64,000 nt of DNA from an uncultured Sulfurovum sp. (GCA_902727915.1 CACVAU010000038.1:1-64000), one strand, 5' to 3'; shown: positions 8,320 to 17,645, numbered from the stretch's first letter. Translations and numbers: made by a program. Notes: generated by a model from the letters alone, not told the origin.

Positions 8320-8565
8320 ATGTATTTTGTCTATATACTTGAATGTGTTGATAAAACATTGTATACAGGAATTACAACAGACTTAGAGCGTCGACTCTAT
8401 GAACATAACAATACAACTAAAGGCGCCAAATACACCCGTACTAGACGACCTGTAGTATTGGTTTACTCCCAAAAAGTTATAAATCGGAGTATTGCAACTA
8501 AAAGAGAAATCATTATCAAAAAAATGAACCGTACTAAAAAACTTCTTCTTATCAATTACAATTAA
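8320..8565 (+). CDS. GIY-YIG nuclease family protein (YhbQ-like)
   Basis: This compact 81-aa single-domain GIY-YIG protein has VYILEC, YTGITTDLERRLYEHN with the conserved Arg, and TRTRRPVVLVY. This matches the small YhbQ/UPF0213 group, for which nuclease activity is mostly inferred. It follows the membrane protein gene by 6 bp and probably ends that operon. Confidence 0.85.
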   Translation: MYFVYILECVDKTLYTGITTDLERRLYEHNNTTKGAKYTRTRRPVVLVYSQKVINRSIATKREIIIKKMNRTKKLLLINYN

Positions 8566-8602
8566 TTTCTAGCTTATCTTCTTATCCCTTGATTATTTTA
8601 TA

Positions 8603-8675
8603 TTTATTAAATTAAACTTAAGTATAAAAATTAATATAAAATATTAAATATTTATTGATTTATTAAATTAAACTT
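8603..8675 (+). repeat. AT-rich direct repeat upstream of the lipoprotein operon
   Basis: The 17-bp sequence tttattaaattaaactt occurs at 8603-8619 and again at 8659-8675, inside two longer imperfect units of about 56 bp. The second copy runs into TTGATATAATAAATTAA, which could be part of a promoter for the operon starting at 8712. It may be a regulator site or simply AT-rich tandem sequence. Confidence 0.5.
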
Positions 8676-8711
8676 GATATAATAAATTAATTTAAAATAT
8701 TAAGGAAAGAA

Positions 8712-9224
8712 ATGAAAAAATATATATCACTATCATTGGTAACTTTATTTTTTATAGGTTGTGGAGGAAGTGGTGATGGTGCTACTTCAACTTCAATGAC
8801 AACAAGTGGTCAGAATCAAGGTGTATTAGGTGTTGAATTAACAGTGGCTACTCCTGAAATTAACAATACAACAACGGATTCAAGTTCAGCATTGTTAAGT
8901 GAATCATCAGAACCAATAGAGCGTTCAAAAACAGCGTTAAGTAATACTGGTACAGCTGTTAAATCAATGTTTAATGGTTATGAGCTTGAAGTTGTTAGCT
9001 CTAAAGTTCTTGAACAAAATGAAGAAACTTCACAAAGTACCATAGCTGTTTATGGGACAATTAATCAATATGCTACTGAATCTTTGCTCAAAATTAATAC
9101 TAACTATGTTGATAGCAATATTACGGTACTGGTTTTTAAAGATAATAACTTAGTAGCTGAGAGTGAAACTTTCAAGGTAAATAGTATAGATGCTATTAAC
9201 TTTTCTGAAATTACAATTAATTAA
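8712..9224 (+). CDS. Lipoprotein sharing a domain with the next gene product
   Basis: This 170-aa lipoprotein has signal MKKYISLSLVTLFFIGC with the lipobox cysteine at residue 17, followed by a Gly/Ser/Thr-rich linker. Its C-terminal 70 or so residues (STIAVYGTIN through ESETFKVNS) align by eye with residues about 220-290 of the 779-aa protein encoded next (NTISISGLIN through SSSKIKYL). It is the first gene of an apparent three-gene operon. No known family recognised. Confidence 0.7.
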   Translation: MKKYISLSLVTLFFIGCGGSGDGATSTSMTTSGQNQGVLGVELTVATPEINNTTTDSSSALLSESSEPIERSKTALSNTGTAVKSMFNGYELEVVSSKVLEQNEETSQSTIAVYGTINQYATESLLKINTNYVDSNITVLVFKDNNLVAESETFKVNSIDAINFSEITIN

Positions 9225-9239
9225 AATATAGGAAAATTT

Positions 9240-11579
9240 ATGAAAAAAATATTAATAGGCTTAGCATGTTTCGCTCACTTTTCTTTTGCTGAAACTTTAA
9301 ATCTACAAAGTGGATGGAACTTAATAGGAATTAATGCTCCTTTAACTTTTGATGAAATCAAAAACCAAATAGGTGAAGAAAATTTATTGGTTGTGCAAGG
9401 ACCCATTAAAACTTACCAAAAAAAATATGTTGATGAAAATAAAGCATTTTTAAATGATTTTGAAGGTTTTGAAACAGGAAAGGGTTATTGGGTAGAAGTA
9501 GGAACTCCTTCACAATTAACTTACAGTGAATTAGAAAATGAAGAGAGTAGTTATAACCTTTCTTTAAAAGAAGGTTGGAATTTACTTAATGCACCCGTTA
9601 CTTTAACATTAAAAGAGTTGTTAGAGCAAATAGGTGAAGAAAATTTATTGGTTGTTCAGGGTGCTAATCATACTTATCAACGAAATTATATAGAAGCTGG
9701 AAATGGACATTTAAATGATTTTGAAGCGTTATCATTAAATGGAGGATATTGGATAAAAGTTGCTTCAGATGTCAATCTTGAATTTGCTTTTAATGTTGAT
9801 AAACCAGCTGTAGACAATAGTGGTCGTGTTCTTGTTGAGAGTATGGAATTTAATAATACAACATATAGTGTAAAAATATATACAAATGTTTATCCTTCTA
9901 GTTCGACTAGTACCAATACAATTTCTATTTCAGGTCTTATTAATAATGTAGATACAGCCAGTATATTTAAATTAAATAGTAATTATGCTTTAGAGTCACA
10001 TTTTGTAGTTAAGGTATTTGATGCTAATAATGAAGAAGTAGGTAGCAGTAGTAAAATTAAATATTTAACTCCTCCTATTGATTTTGGTACAATTAATTTT
10101 AAAATAGAATCTCAAGAAGAGAGCCTTCCTAATCAAGATAGTGAATTTCAAGGGGTTAATGTATTTTCAAGCCCAATGACATACAATGATTATAATCTAC
10201 AAAGCATAACTGATAGTTATTTTAATGGCTTAAGCATTGAAAACAAACGTCTTGTAGCTTCAAAATTACTTTCTGTTCTTTTTTATGGTTTACCAGAAAA
10301 TGAGCTTAATGATTTGATAAACTCTGGAACATTCATTTCAACTATTCAAGAAAAACTAGCAACAACAAACAGTGATTTAGTATCCGTTGAAGCTCATATA
10401 GAGACTAAAAATTATAGTGGTACTCAATACCATGCGAATAGAGAAAAAATTCTAGCAAGATTATTGCATTTAGATTTAGGTAAAGAATATGTCAATAGAT
10501 GGATAGCTTATGTATTAACACAAAATATAATGTTTTCACCAGCTAATGAGCTAGAAACAGTAGACGCTTCAGACATTTTAAATGTTTATAATCGTTTAGT
10601 AATGCTTATGGATGATGATTATTCAATGGAAATGATTACTTATTTACATATGACATCTGATGATAACTGGAAACGTTTTAGAAGTCCAGAAGACAATGGT
10701 AGAGAAATGTTAGAAATATTTTTATTGGATTTCAATGATTCTCATGTACCTAAAGCTGGAATTGCCTTAAAGAACTGGAAACTAAATAGACAAGATAATG
10801 AATTAATTATTGGGTTGAATCAAAATGATGCACCTCAAGATTTATTTGGAACAACAATAACAACAGGGTTTGATTTTTACCGTGAATTGGTTAAGAGTAG
10901 TAATTTTACCAAAGGTGTGGTTGCTAGACTTGTAAGTCGTTACTTCCCACAAGTTAGTGCTGAAAAAAAATCTGAAATTATTCAAAACATTGTTTCATCA
11001 AACCCAAATAGTTTTAAAGATATTTTATTACAGATAGTTTTTTCAAAAGAATTTTTATTAAACACTGAGAGAGTAAAAACTGTTGAAGAAAGTACTTATG
11101 GAATTGCTAAATCTATCTCTTTTCATGACCATATAAACTTCTTTATGTACATGAGAGTAAAAATGGATAATATGCGTCAAAGCCCACTTTCTTATAAGTT
11201 AGGTCGAAAAAACGCCATAGCTGTAGACACATTATCTTTTGCAGAATATTATGATTTTATACGTCGATACGTTTTAAATGACTATAAGTATAGTCACTTT
11301 AATGAATATGATGGAGGTTGGAAAGTAGATTTTATCAATAAAGATCTTTCTGGAACTTCAACAATTAATGGTTTGATTCATTATATTTTTAATTCAATTA
11401 TTGCACGTGACGCAACAGATGAAGAATTAAAATTACTTGGAACTTATGCTGCAATAGAAGCACGTAGTACCTATGATAATATGAGTCTTGACAATGATAG
11501 ATTAGGGGTTACTTTAGTCGTGATGGAATATCTTTCACGTTTATCAGAAACTTATACATTTAAAAAGATTGAGGAATAG
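9240..11579 (+). CDS. Secreted DUF1800-like protein with N-terminal tandem repeats
   Basis: This 779-aa protein has signal peptide MKKILIGLACFAHFSFA. Residues about 20-97 and 105-180 are a tandem repeat (SGWNLIGI then EGWNLLNA, both with QIGEENLLVVQG and a later LNDFE). Next comes the domain shared with the upstream lipoprotein, then a long helical C-terminal part whose features (LLHLDLGKEYVNRWIAYVL, a late REMLEIFLLDF with a YxFxREL/ILLQIVFSKEF pattern) resemble DUF1800 proteins. DUF1800 genes are usually paired with DUF1501 genes, and one follows here. An exported or cell-surface role is inferred; biochemical function is unknown. Confidence 0.65.
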   Translation: MKKILIGLACFAHFSFAETLNLQSGWNLIGINAPLTFDEIKNQIGEENLLVVQGPIKTYQKKYVDENKAFLNDFEGFETGKGYWVEVGTPSQLTYSELENEESSYNLSLKEGWNLLNAPVTLTLKELLEQIGEENLLVVQGANHTYQRNYIEAGNGHLNDFEALSLNGGYWIKVASDVNLEFAFNVDKPAVDNSGRVLVESMEFNNTTYSVKIYTNVYPSSSTSTNTISISGLINNVDTASIFKLNSNYALESHFVVKVFDANNEEVGSSSKIKYLTPPIDFGTINFKIESQEESLPNQDSEFQGVNVFSSPMTYNDYNLQSITDSYFNGLSIENKRLVASKLLSVLFYGLPENELNDLINSGTFISTIQEKLATTNSDLVSVEAHIETKNYSGTQYHANREKILARLLHLDLGKEYVNRWIAYVLTQNIMFSPANELETVDASDILNVYNRLVMLMDDDYSMEMITYLHMTSDDNWKRFRSPEDNGREMLEIFLLDFNDSHVPKAGIALKNWKLNRQDNELIIGLNQNDAPQDLFGTTITTGFDFYRELVKSSNFTKGVVARLVSRYFPQVSAEKKSEIIQNIVSSNPNSFKDILLQIVFSKEFLLNTERVKTVEESTYGIAKSISFHDHINFFMYMRVKMDNMRQSPLSYKLGRKNAIAVDTLSFAEYYDFIRRYVLNDYKYSHFNEYDGGWKVDFINKDLSGTSTINGLIHYIFNSIIARDATDEELKLLGTYAAIEARSTYDNMSLDNDRLGVTLVVMEYLSRLSETYTFKKIEE

Positions 11580-11583
11580 AAAA

Positions 11584-12927
11584 ATGAAAAGAAGAGTATT
11601 TTTAAAAGGATTAAGCCTTGTAGCAATGGCTGCATTATTTCCAAGTTTAGCAAATGCATCAACACCAATAGATTTATCAACTGTAGAGTTTGACTCTACT
11701 GTTTATAATAATAATGATGCTCAAACAATTATGATTTATCTTTATGGAGGATCTTCAGAGTTAGGGGCTAATTTAACCAATATTGATGAAGTACAGGAAA
11801 AAAGTCAAAATAAATATAATCTTGCATCATTAACTAAGACAACAAATAATTTCTGGTCACAAGCTGGTGGTGAAGCAATGGAGCGTATGTTAGCCAATGG
11901 AGATATGAATGTATTTAGAACATGTTACCGACAAGATAATCAATCACGTTCTCATGGTATATGTACCTCTGAAAATCAACGTGGATTACTTAATATTGAA
12001 GATCCAAGTTATGGTGCTGGTATCTTTTCAACATTAGGAAAAGTTTTAGCCAATTCTGGTTCAATAAATTCTGAGACCATTTTACCATTTTTAACCATGG
12101 AGGGAGAATCTGGGTTGTTTTCTACAGGACCATTTGATCTAGATGCTTATTTACGTCCTGCAGCTTTTAATGAAAGTTTATCAAACCCGTATAGTAGAAC
12201 TCTAGCTTATCATATGTATAATACTGATGAGTGGGCCCAAGATCCAAGACCCACAGAAACAGCCGTTTCAGAGGAGATGGATGTTTTGGCAGCTGATATG
12301 AATCAACATACAAGTATACAAAACTCGTTTAATAAACGTGCCACCTTAGATGCATTTATGAAAGAACAGAATGAGAGAGTTGTTCCTGATGGAATTACTT
12401 ATCCCAATACAACTTTTGGTAATAGATTAAAAGCTGCCGTTAATGTTTTAACAGGTAATCCAGAAACAAAAGTTATTTCTGTTGGTGGTGGAGGTTTGGG
12501 TGGTTGGGATGACCATTCAAATGCAATCACAGCTTATGGAAATAGAATGAGTGACTTAATGAATTCTATTGAGGTAGCACTTGCACATTTTGCTGCAGAA
12601 GGTAAAGATAATATTAACATTATGGTTTTTTCTGAATTTGGAAGAAATGTTAACTTAAATGATTCTGAGGGTTGGGATCATGGTAATAATCAAAATGTAT
12701 TTATTTTTGGTGGAAAGAAATATTTAAATAGTGTTGGGGTTGTAGGAGAAACAGAACTTCAACCAGTTCAATCAAATAATAGACTTTACACACAACCGAA
12801 AGAAGATTCTTATACTTTTGAACCTTATGCTGTTGCTGCGACTATCTATAAAATGTATGGAATAAAAAATCCTGAAGTTTTAACAAAAGGTTATGGTGCC
12901 ATAGAAGCAGGATTATTTAAAAGTTAA
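11584..12927 (+). CDS. DUF1501-like protein, Tat-exported
   Basis: I choose the ATG at 11584 because GAGGAATAG precedes it and it yields a Tat signal peptide: KRRVFLKG, a hydrophobic stretch, then LANA. An in-frame TTG at 11569 would lengthen it by five residues. The 447-aa protein contains GGLGGWDDHSNA and later FSEFGRNVNLNDSEGWDHG, the His/Asp pattern of DUF1501 (a sulfatase/phosphatase-like fold). It is the last gene of the 8712-12927 operon and pairs with the DUF1800-like gene. Tat export suggests folding with a cofactor or metal in the cytoplasm. Confidence 0.75.
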   Translation: MKRRVFLKGLSLVAMAALFPSLANASTPIDLSTVEFDSTVYNNNDAQTIMIYLYGGSSELGANLTNIDEVQEKSQNKYNLASLTKTTNNFWSQAGGEAMERMLANGDMNVFRTCYRQDNQSRSHGICTSENQRGLLNIEDPSYGAGIFSTLGKVLANSGSINSETILPFLTMEGESGLFSTGPFDLDAYLRPAAFNESLSNPYSRTLAYHMYNTDEWAQDPRPTETAVSEEMDVLAADMNQHTSIQNSFNKRATLDAFMKEQNERVVPDGITYPNTTFGNRLKAAVNVLTGNPETKVISVGGGGLGGWDDHSNAITAYGNRMSDLMNSIEVALAHFAAEGKDNINIMVFSEFGRNVNLNDSEGWDHGNNQNVFIFGGKKYLNSVGVVGETELQPVQSNNRLYTQPKEDSYTFEPYAVAATIYKMYGIKNPEVLTKGYGAIEAGLFKS

Positions 12928-12947
12928 GTAATCTTTATACAAGTTTC

Positions 12948-12970
12948 AACCATCATTTTTTTTGATGGTT
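12948..12970. terminator. Intrinsic terminator between convergent genes
   Basis: A perfect 8-bp stem, AACCATCA with TGATGGTT, closes a 7-T loop. It sits between the stop of the DUF1501-like gene (12927) and the stop of the convergent methyltransferase gene (12971), so it can serve both. Confidence 0.65.
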
Positions 12971-13858
12971 TTAATTATTAATCTTCGTAGCCGTTAAAAA
13001 AACATACTCTCTACCTGTAATGGTAACCCTAAACTTTTTTTGTTGCAGATACTTCTTAGCAAATATAACATCATTATAAAGCAATGACATTTCAGAGTAA
13101 GGGTAGTTGGGGGCTTTGGCTCCGTAGATGAGTTCGCCATCTATCCATCGTGAGTTTGGGAAGCCCAATATAAACGCACCATCATGCGTGAGGTGTTCTT
13201 GTACCAAAGACATGAGAAAAGGTTTGTAGTTGATGCTAGGACTCTGCAAAGTACCTATGCTTATAATGAGGTCTGACTTTTCCAGTTGGAGTTCATTAAT
13301 GGTATTGATATCCTGTTGATAGAACTGTACATTGTCTTTTGGGAAACGTCTTTTGGCGTAGTCTAAAGCACTTTGAGAATGGTCGATGCCTGAGAATTTT
13401 ATGTTATCAAACGTTTCTGTTTCTATAAATTGTTGAATGAGTTCAAACTCATCACCTTTGTTAATGCCAAGGTTTAAAATATGTTTTCGTTTTTCTACTT
13501 TGACAGCTTCTAAAGCTCTTTTGTACGCATGTAAAAAAGTAGGGATTTCATTTTTATTGATGTTGAAAAATATGGACTCTGTTCCATATTTTTCTTCTTT
13601 AGACTCTATGGGAGCAGAATGAAAAGAGCTTTTTGGGTCAAGCTTTTTAAAAGTAAGTTGTATGAAGTCTTCATTAACTTTTTGAGGTGTAAGCATCTTA
13701 CAAAAATGAAGTTCTGCTAAGTCAACCCATGTTTTAAAACTTCGGTTGTTTTCTTGGTCTGGGTTGGGAACCACAAAAGTTAAATTTGTGGTTGTTTTAA
13801 GTTTGATTTCTAGCCAATTGTTGATTTCTAAGAGTGTTTCGGTGTTAAACTTTTGCAT
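12971..13858 (-). CDS. SAM-dependent methyltransferase family protein
   Basis: This 295-aa protein has a degenerate SAM motif, HILNLGINKGDEFELI, at about residues 145-160, then IKFSGIDHSQSALDYAKRRF and DLIISIGTLQS, the ordered motifs of class I methyltransferases. The N-terminal 130 residues are not recognised. It starts 10 bp after the stop of mltB and is probably cotranscribed with it. Substrate unknown. Confidence 0.65.
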   Translation of the reverse strand: MQKFNTETLLEINNWLEIKLKTTTNLTFVVPNPDQENNRSFKTWVDLAELHFCKMLTPQKVNEDFIQLTFKKLDPKSSFHSAPIESKEEKYGTESIFFNINKNEIPTFLHAYKRALEAVKVEKRKHILNLGINKGDEFELIQQFIETETFDNIKFSGIDHSQSALDYAKRRFPKDNVQFYQQDINTINELQLEKSDLIISIGTLQSPSINYKPFLMSLVQEHLTHDGAFILGFPNSRWIDGELIYGAKAPNYPYSEMSLLYNDVIFAKKYLQQKKFRVTITGREYVFLTATKINN

Positions 13859-13868
13859 TGAACACGTA

Positions 13869-14903
13869 TTACTCTTGGAAAGTGATTGGGTTGCTTTGAG
13901 GGGTAAAGTTTTTTACATGCTCTGCAATAAGGTGAATTGCCATACCATAAGAGGTTGAGTTGTTGTACTTGGTGAGTACTCTAAAGTTACTACCTCCTAA
14001 CCAAATGTCATCGTGGGTGTCATTACGGTTTTTGAGTAAATAGGCTTTTGATTCATAAAAAGGTTCGGTTGCTTTAATGCCCAGACTTTTTAAATAGCTA
14101 ATGGAGTATTTCTTTTTATGAGAGGTTCTTAGCTTTTTAAAACGTGTTTCAGAAAAGTTGGTAGAAGCTGCAACCACAGCACCTTTTTTCCAACCTTTTT
14201 TGTGCATGAATTTTGCAATAATTCCAATGGAGTCTTCTAAATCCCATGGATCTTTAATGCCATCACCATTGTAATCCACAGCAAAACGTCTTTGGATGGA
14301 CGGCATTTGTTGTACAGCACCCATTGCTCCTGCAAATGAACCGTATTGGCTGTAAATGTCTCGGTTTTCTTCACGCATGAGTAAGAAAAGGTTTTTTAAC
14401 TCAGCATTGAACCACTTGTGCATACGGTTCTTGTGAAAACCTAAGGTTGCCAAGGAGTCGAGTACACGAAAGTCACCTGTGAATGTTCCATATTTACTCT
14501 CTACCCCTAAAAAGCCTACAATATAGTCCATGTCGATGTTGTATTCATCTTCAGCACGTTGTAATGTTGTGTAATAATTTTTCTTAAATTCGATGGCAAG
14601 TGCCATGCTTTCATCGTTTAAGACATTCATTTTGTAGCGTTCCCATGTTCCGTTGGTACTGCCAGGTTTGTATTTACCAACATAACGGTCAAGGGTTTCT
14701 TGGTCGAGCATGGCATTGCTCAAAACCTCTTCCATGTAGCTTCGTTTGAAGTTGTTTTTTTTAACCATCATATTGATAAAATTTTGAACATTTTTTTTGG
14801 CTAAAAAATCATAAGGAACAGGAGGTAATGTCTCTTTGGCTTGAGTAGTTTGGAGCGTGAGTGTTGTTAGTAAAATTAAGGTCATAGGTTTTAAAAGTTT
14901 CAT
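13869..14903 (-). CDS. mltB: Lytic murein transglycosylase B
   Basis: MltB cleaves the MurNAc-GlcNAc bond of peptidoglycan to give anhydro-muropeptides. From the ATG at 14903 the protein is 344 aa with signal peptide MKLLKPMTLILLTTLTL ending near QAKA-like ETL. The catalytic glutamate is E135 in FLGVESKYG. YGSFAGAMGAVQQMPS and a Dx(D/N)GDGxxD loop (DYNGDGIKD) follow, as in the SLT_2 family. No lipobox is visible, so it may be soluble in the periplasm. In-frame ATGs at 14918 and 14930 lie upstream but would spoil the signal peptide. Confidence 0.88.
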   Translation of the reverse strand: MKLLKPMTLILLTTLTLQTTQAKETLPPVPYDFLAKKNVQNFINMMVKKNNFKRSYMEEVLSNAMLDQETLDRYVGKYKPGSTNGTWERYKMNVLNDESMALAIEFKKNYYTTLQRAEDEYNIDMDYIVGFLGVESKYGTFTGDFRVLDSLATLGFHKNRMHKWFNAELKNLFLLMREENRDIYSQYGSFAGAMGAVQQMPSIQRRFAVDYNGDGIKDPWDLEDSIGIIAKFMHKKGWKKGAVVAASTNFSETRFKKLRTSHKKKYSISYLKSLGIKATEPFYESKAYLLKNRNDTHDDIWLGGSNFRVLTKYNNSTSYGMAIHLIAEHVKNFTPQSNPITFQE

Positions 14904-15039
14904 CTTTAATAATATCATATATAAGTGCAATGTTTATAAAATAGAGTTAAAAAAATTATTTTATTTTTAACATTTTAAGGGGGGAAGGAGTTTTTAGAGA
15001 TGCTTTGATATACTTACAAGTTAAAAAGAAATACATAAA

Positions 15040-15639
15040 ATGAATCAACCAATTAAAGAAATTAGAGCTACCTATAAAGATAATACTATCCGTATTTATC
15101 AAGCCTATAGTGATGCTATTGCAGACTCTACACTGGCTCATGGAAAGTTTATGTCTCCTCCATTTAAAACAGAGAGAATGACATGGATTAAACCCTCATT
15201 TTTATGGATGATGTATAGAGCAGGATGGGGAAAAAAAGATGATAATCAAAAGCGTATCTTAGCGCTTGATATTTCAATAGAAGGGTTTGATTGGGCGTTA
15301 GAACATAGTCTTATGAGTAATCATTTTTCCCAATATACTAAAGAGGAGTGGATAAAACTAAAAGAGACTACTCCTGTACGAATTCAATGGGATCCAGAAA
15401 GAGATTTGTTTTTTAAACCATTAACTTACCGTTCCATACAGATTGGTCTTTCAAATGAAGCTGTTCCTTTATATGTAAATGAATGGATTAAAAATATTAC
15501 AGAGGTTACAAATTTGGCTTCACAAATACATTCATTAATTCAAAAGAATAAGATAAAAGAAGCGAAACTTCTACTTCCAAAAGAAATACCTTATATTCCT
15601 TCTGAAAAGATTCAAAAAAAGGTTGAAATATCAATGTAA
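15040..15639 (+). CDS. DUF4291 family protein
   Basis: This 199-aa protein has IRATYKDNTIRIYQAYSDAIAD at the N-terminus and RMTWIKPSFLWMMYRAGWGKK and QWDPERDLFFKPL in the middle, the hallmark stretches of DUF4291. It is cytoplasmic (no signal or membrane segment). Function of the family is unknown. It is a single gene, facing away from mltB. Confidence 0.85.
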   Translation: MNQPIKEIRATYKDNTIRIYQAYSDAIADSTLAHGKFMSPPFKTERMTWIKPSFLWMMYRAGWGKKDDNQKRILALDISIEGFDWALEHSLMSNHFSQYTKEEWIKLKETTPVRIQWDPERDLFFKPLTYRSIQIGLSNEAVPLYVNEWIKNITEVTNLASQIHSLIQKNKIKEAKLLLPKEIPYIPSEKIQKKVEISM

Positions 15640-15672
15640 TTTACTTAGAGTGATATAGCATAAAAGAAGGTT

Positions 15673-16230
15673 ATGTTTACTATTTTGGAACGCTTGTCGA
15701 AGTATCATAAACCCAATGATAAAGTTTATGTTTTTAGAGAGTGTCAAGTTTTAAAAATACTCTACTTGGATGATAACTAGTACATTGCACTGAATACACT
15801 GGGTACGGCTCATACTCAACAGTTAAATGGTTTTTTTCGTTTAATGCGAATAAGTTTTATAGAAAAGCTAAGCCCTTCAAAAACAGAACCCAAAACTTTT
15901 CATAGTCATAATATTGAAAAACTAAAAGTCGATAACGCTTTCCATCTGCTACAAACGCCTTTTTCTAAAATTCAAAATCAGCCTTATCGGGTTATGGTTG
16001 AAGTGTCTGCTTTTGCTTCGGTCTATTTTAGAAACAAACGCTACTTAAAAATGCAAAGAGAGATAGAAAAACTGGACAATGGTGCAACGCTTTTTGAGTT
16101 TACTTTGACGGATGACATGGAGATTATTCCTTTGATTCAAAAATGGATACCTCATCTAAAAGTAATAGAACCTCTTAGGATTAAAGAGAAAATAGAAGAA
16201 AACATGCAAAATTTTATGAAAGGGGTGTAA
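15673..16230 (+). pseudogene. WYL-domain transcriptional regulator, degraded
   Basis: One frame runs from ATG 15673 to the stop at 16230, interrupted by a single TAG at about 15778. There, LKILYLDDN is followed by stop and YIAL, where WYL proteins typically have DNWYxA, so a TGG-to-TAG nonsense mutation is likely. The part after the stop (from ATG 15844, 128 aa) is the C-terminal half of a WYL domain plus WCX extension (VEVSAFASVYFRNKRYLKMQREIEKL, then IIPLIQKWIPHLKVIEP). The N-terminal winged helix is mostly missing. Intact relatives are ligand-sensing repressors or activators, often beside defence genes. Confidence 0.7.
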
Positions 16231-16394
16231 AAACGAAAGATTTGGGGATTTGGTTTAAATTGATGGAGGAGTACTTAGATGAGAAAGGTGTTATATAGTG
16301 CATATTTAGTAGTTATTCAACGTCTGACCTCTATGTCAAAGAGTTATGAGAAGGAAATATGTTATTATTTTTAAAATAAATAAGAAAATAAAAA

Positions 16395-16670
16395 ATGGAT
16401 TTTTTAGATAAACTTAGAAATCATGAAGGATTAATTGATACAGAACATATAATATTTGACAACAATGGATATATGCATATAGAAGAACAACTTGTTGAAG
16501 GATTAGATGAGATAAAAAGTATAATTGACATTTTAAAACATCATCCATATCTATGGTCTAACTCTAAATTTCATTTACAAAAACATCGAGGAAGAAGATG
16601 TGGTGCCAGTGCACCCATTATAGCCATTCCATCATTCATTTATGTCTGTACAAGCACCAAAACTTTCTGA
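16395..16670 (+). CDS. Small hypothetical protein, possibly truncated
   Basis: This 91-aa frame has an acidic N-terminal two thirds (MDFLDKLRNHEGLIDTEHI and EGLDEIKSIIDILKHHPY) that looks like real protein, and a basic tail that reads like out-of-frame sequence (HRGRRCGASAPIIAIPSF). It overlaps the DUF3368 remnant that follows by 29 bp. It lies in decayed sequence and may itself be the start of a lost gene. Family not recognised. Confidence 0.35.
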   Translation: MDFLDKLRNHEGLIDTEHIIFDNNGYMHIEEQLVEGLDEIKSIIDILKHHPYLWSNSKFHLQKHRGRRCGASAPIIAIPSFIYVCTSTKTF

Positions 16671-16953
16671 AATACTAGAGACCATGAAGGCACTTTTGGA
16701 CTTAGGAGAGAGTGAAGCGATTGCTTTAGCCTTGGAGTTGGAAAGTAAACTAATAATCGATGAAAAAAAAGGTCGAAAAATAGCCATGGGACAAGGCTTA
16801 GAGATTATAGGACTTTTGGGAATTGTCTATTTAAACATTAAAAAAGGGTTTATTTCTAAAGAAGAAGCTAAAACATTTTTAAAAGATGCCTTGCTTCATG
16901 GGTATAGAATTAACAAAAACTTAATAGAGAAGATGCTTTTAGAAATAGAATAG
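16642..16953 (+). pseudogene. DUF3368 PIN-like toxin, C-terminal remnant
   Basis: These 103 aa match the C-terminal two thirds of DUF3368: LDLGESEAIALALELESKLIIDEKKGRKIA (catalytic GESEA and DEKKGR) followed by IIGLLGIVYLNIKKGFIS. The expected N-terminal DSSxLI acidic motif is missing, and a stop lies seven codons upstream of the ATG. Together with the broken copy at 1526-1970 this is the second dead toxin of the same family in the window. Its last codons lie inside the 24-bp direct repeat described for 16930-16953. Confidence 0.65.
16930..16953 (+). repeat. 24-bp direct repeat, left copy
   Basis: The sequence aagatgcttttagaaatag plus aatag at 16930-16953 covers the last codons and stop of the DUF3368 remnant. 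It recurs without mismatch at 19600-19623. The two copies bracket exactly the three minus-strand genes of the MoxR/ankyrin/VWA block. Confidence 0.85.
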
Positions 16954-16969
16954 GGTGTACCAACACCCT
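16952..16969. terminator. Short palindrome between convergent genes
   Basis: AGGGTG and CACCCT form a 6-bp stem around TACCAA, between the stop of the DUF3368 remnant and the stop of the VWA gene at 16971. It has no U-tract, so terminator activity is doubtful. The TAGGGTG half resembles ends of repeats at 2168 and 39644. Confidence 0.3.
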
Positions 16970-16970
16970 T

Positions 16971-17645
16971 CTACCCCGAAAACGCAATAACATGCATCTG
17001 CTGTTTTGGGTATTGGGTGGTATCGAACACCAACTTACCCTCTTGAGCCACCAGCCAAATGACTTGCACTTTACTTGGCAGTTTAATCTGTTCAAACCTC
17101 TCTTCTATCTCTCCATCCGTAGCACAAATTATGATGTTGGGGATGTTACGACTTGACTGTTGTAAGAGTGCTTTAAAGCCGGGTTCCATCACTGTTCCAC
17201 CATTACCCTGTCTTACGATGAACTTGTCATAAACGCCAAATTTATCGACGGTTTTGATTTCAGCATCTACTTGGACTAAAGTCACATTTTTAATGGCGTA
17301 CTTTCGTTGGATGGCTTGAACTTCAGACATGAGTGCTGTTAGCAGTTTGTCGTCAACTGAACCTGAGACATCAAGCACCACACCAAGCTTGGGTTTTTTC
17401 CCCGGACTGTAACCATACAAATCTAAATCATCGTGATAAATAGGGTGCTGTCGTGACTTGTTGGGTTCTCTGTAGCGTAAGGAGTTGGTCAAGGATTTTC
17501 GCATCTTTTTATTAAAAATCTTTTGCCACGCCTTGTGTGACCTTCGCTTTTCAATTCGGTTGAGGGCTTCCATGGCTTCGCTTGGGGTAAAACCTCTTGC
17601 AAAACTTGTTGAGTCTTCTATCATCTCTTGTAAGGTGCTGTTCAT
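16971..17645 (-). CDS. VWA-like (DUF2201) protein, lacking the usual N-terminal domain
   Basis: This 224-aa protein has VWA-like motifs: GVVLDVSGSVDDKLL (DxSxS metal site) near residue 88, GNGGTVMEPGF (Thr) near 147 and ICATDGEIEE (Asp) near 175. Usual DUF2201 proteins carry an N-terminal metallopeptidase-like domain and an acidic linker before the VWA domain. Here the protein starts with the linker helix MNSTLQEMIED, and the preceding gene ends in an acidic stretch. The frame stays open about 30 codons upstream of the ATG, so a frameshift fusion with the ankyrin gene is possible. It belongs with the MoxR-type ATPase encoded at 18280-19512. Confidence 0.7.
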   Translation of the reverse strand: MNSTLQEMIEDSTSFARGFTPSEAMEALNRIEKRRSHKAWQKIFNKKMRKSLTNSLRYREPNKSRQHPIYHDDLDLYGYSPGKKPKLGVVLDVSGSVDDKLLTALMSEVQAIQRKYAIKNVTLVQVDAEIKTVDKFGVYDKFIVRQGNGGTVMEPGFKALLQQSSRNIPNIIICATDGEIEERFEQIKLPSKVQVIWLVAQEGKLVFDTTQYPKQQMHVIAFSG

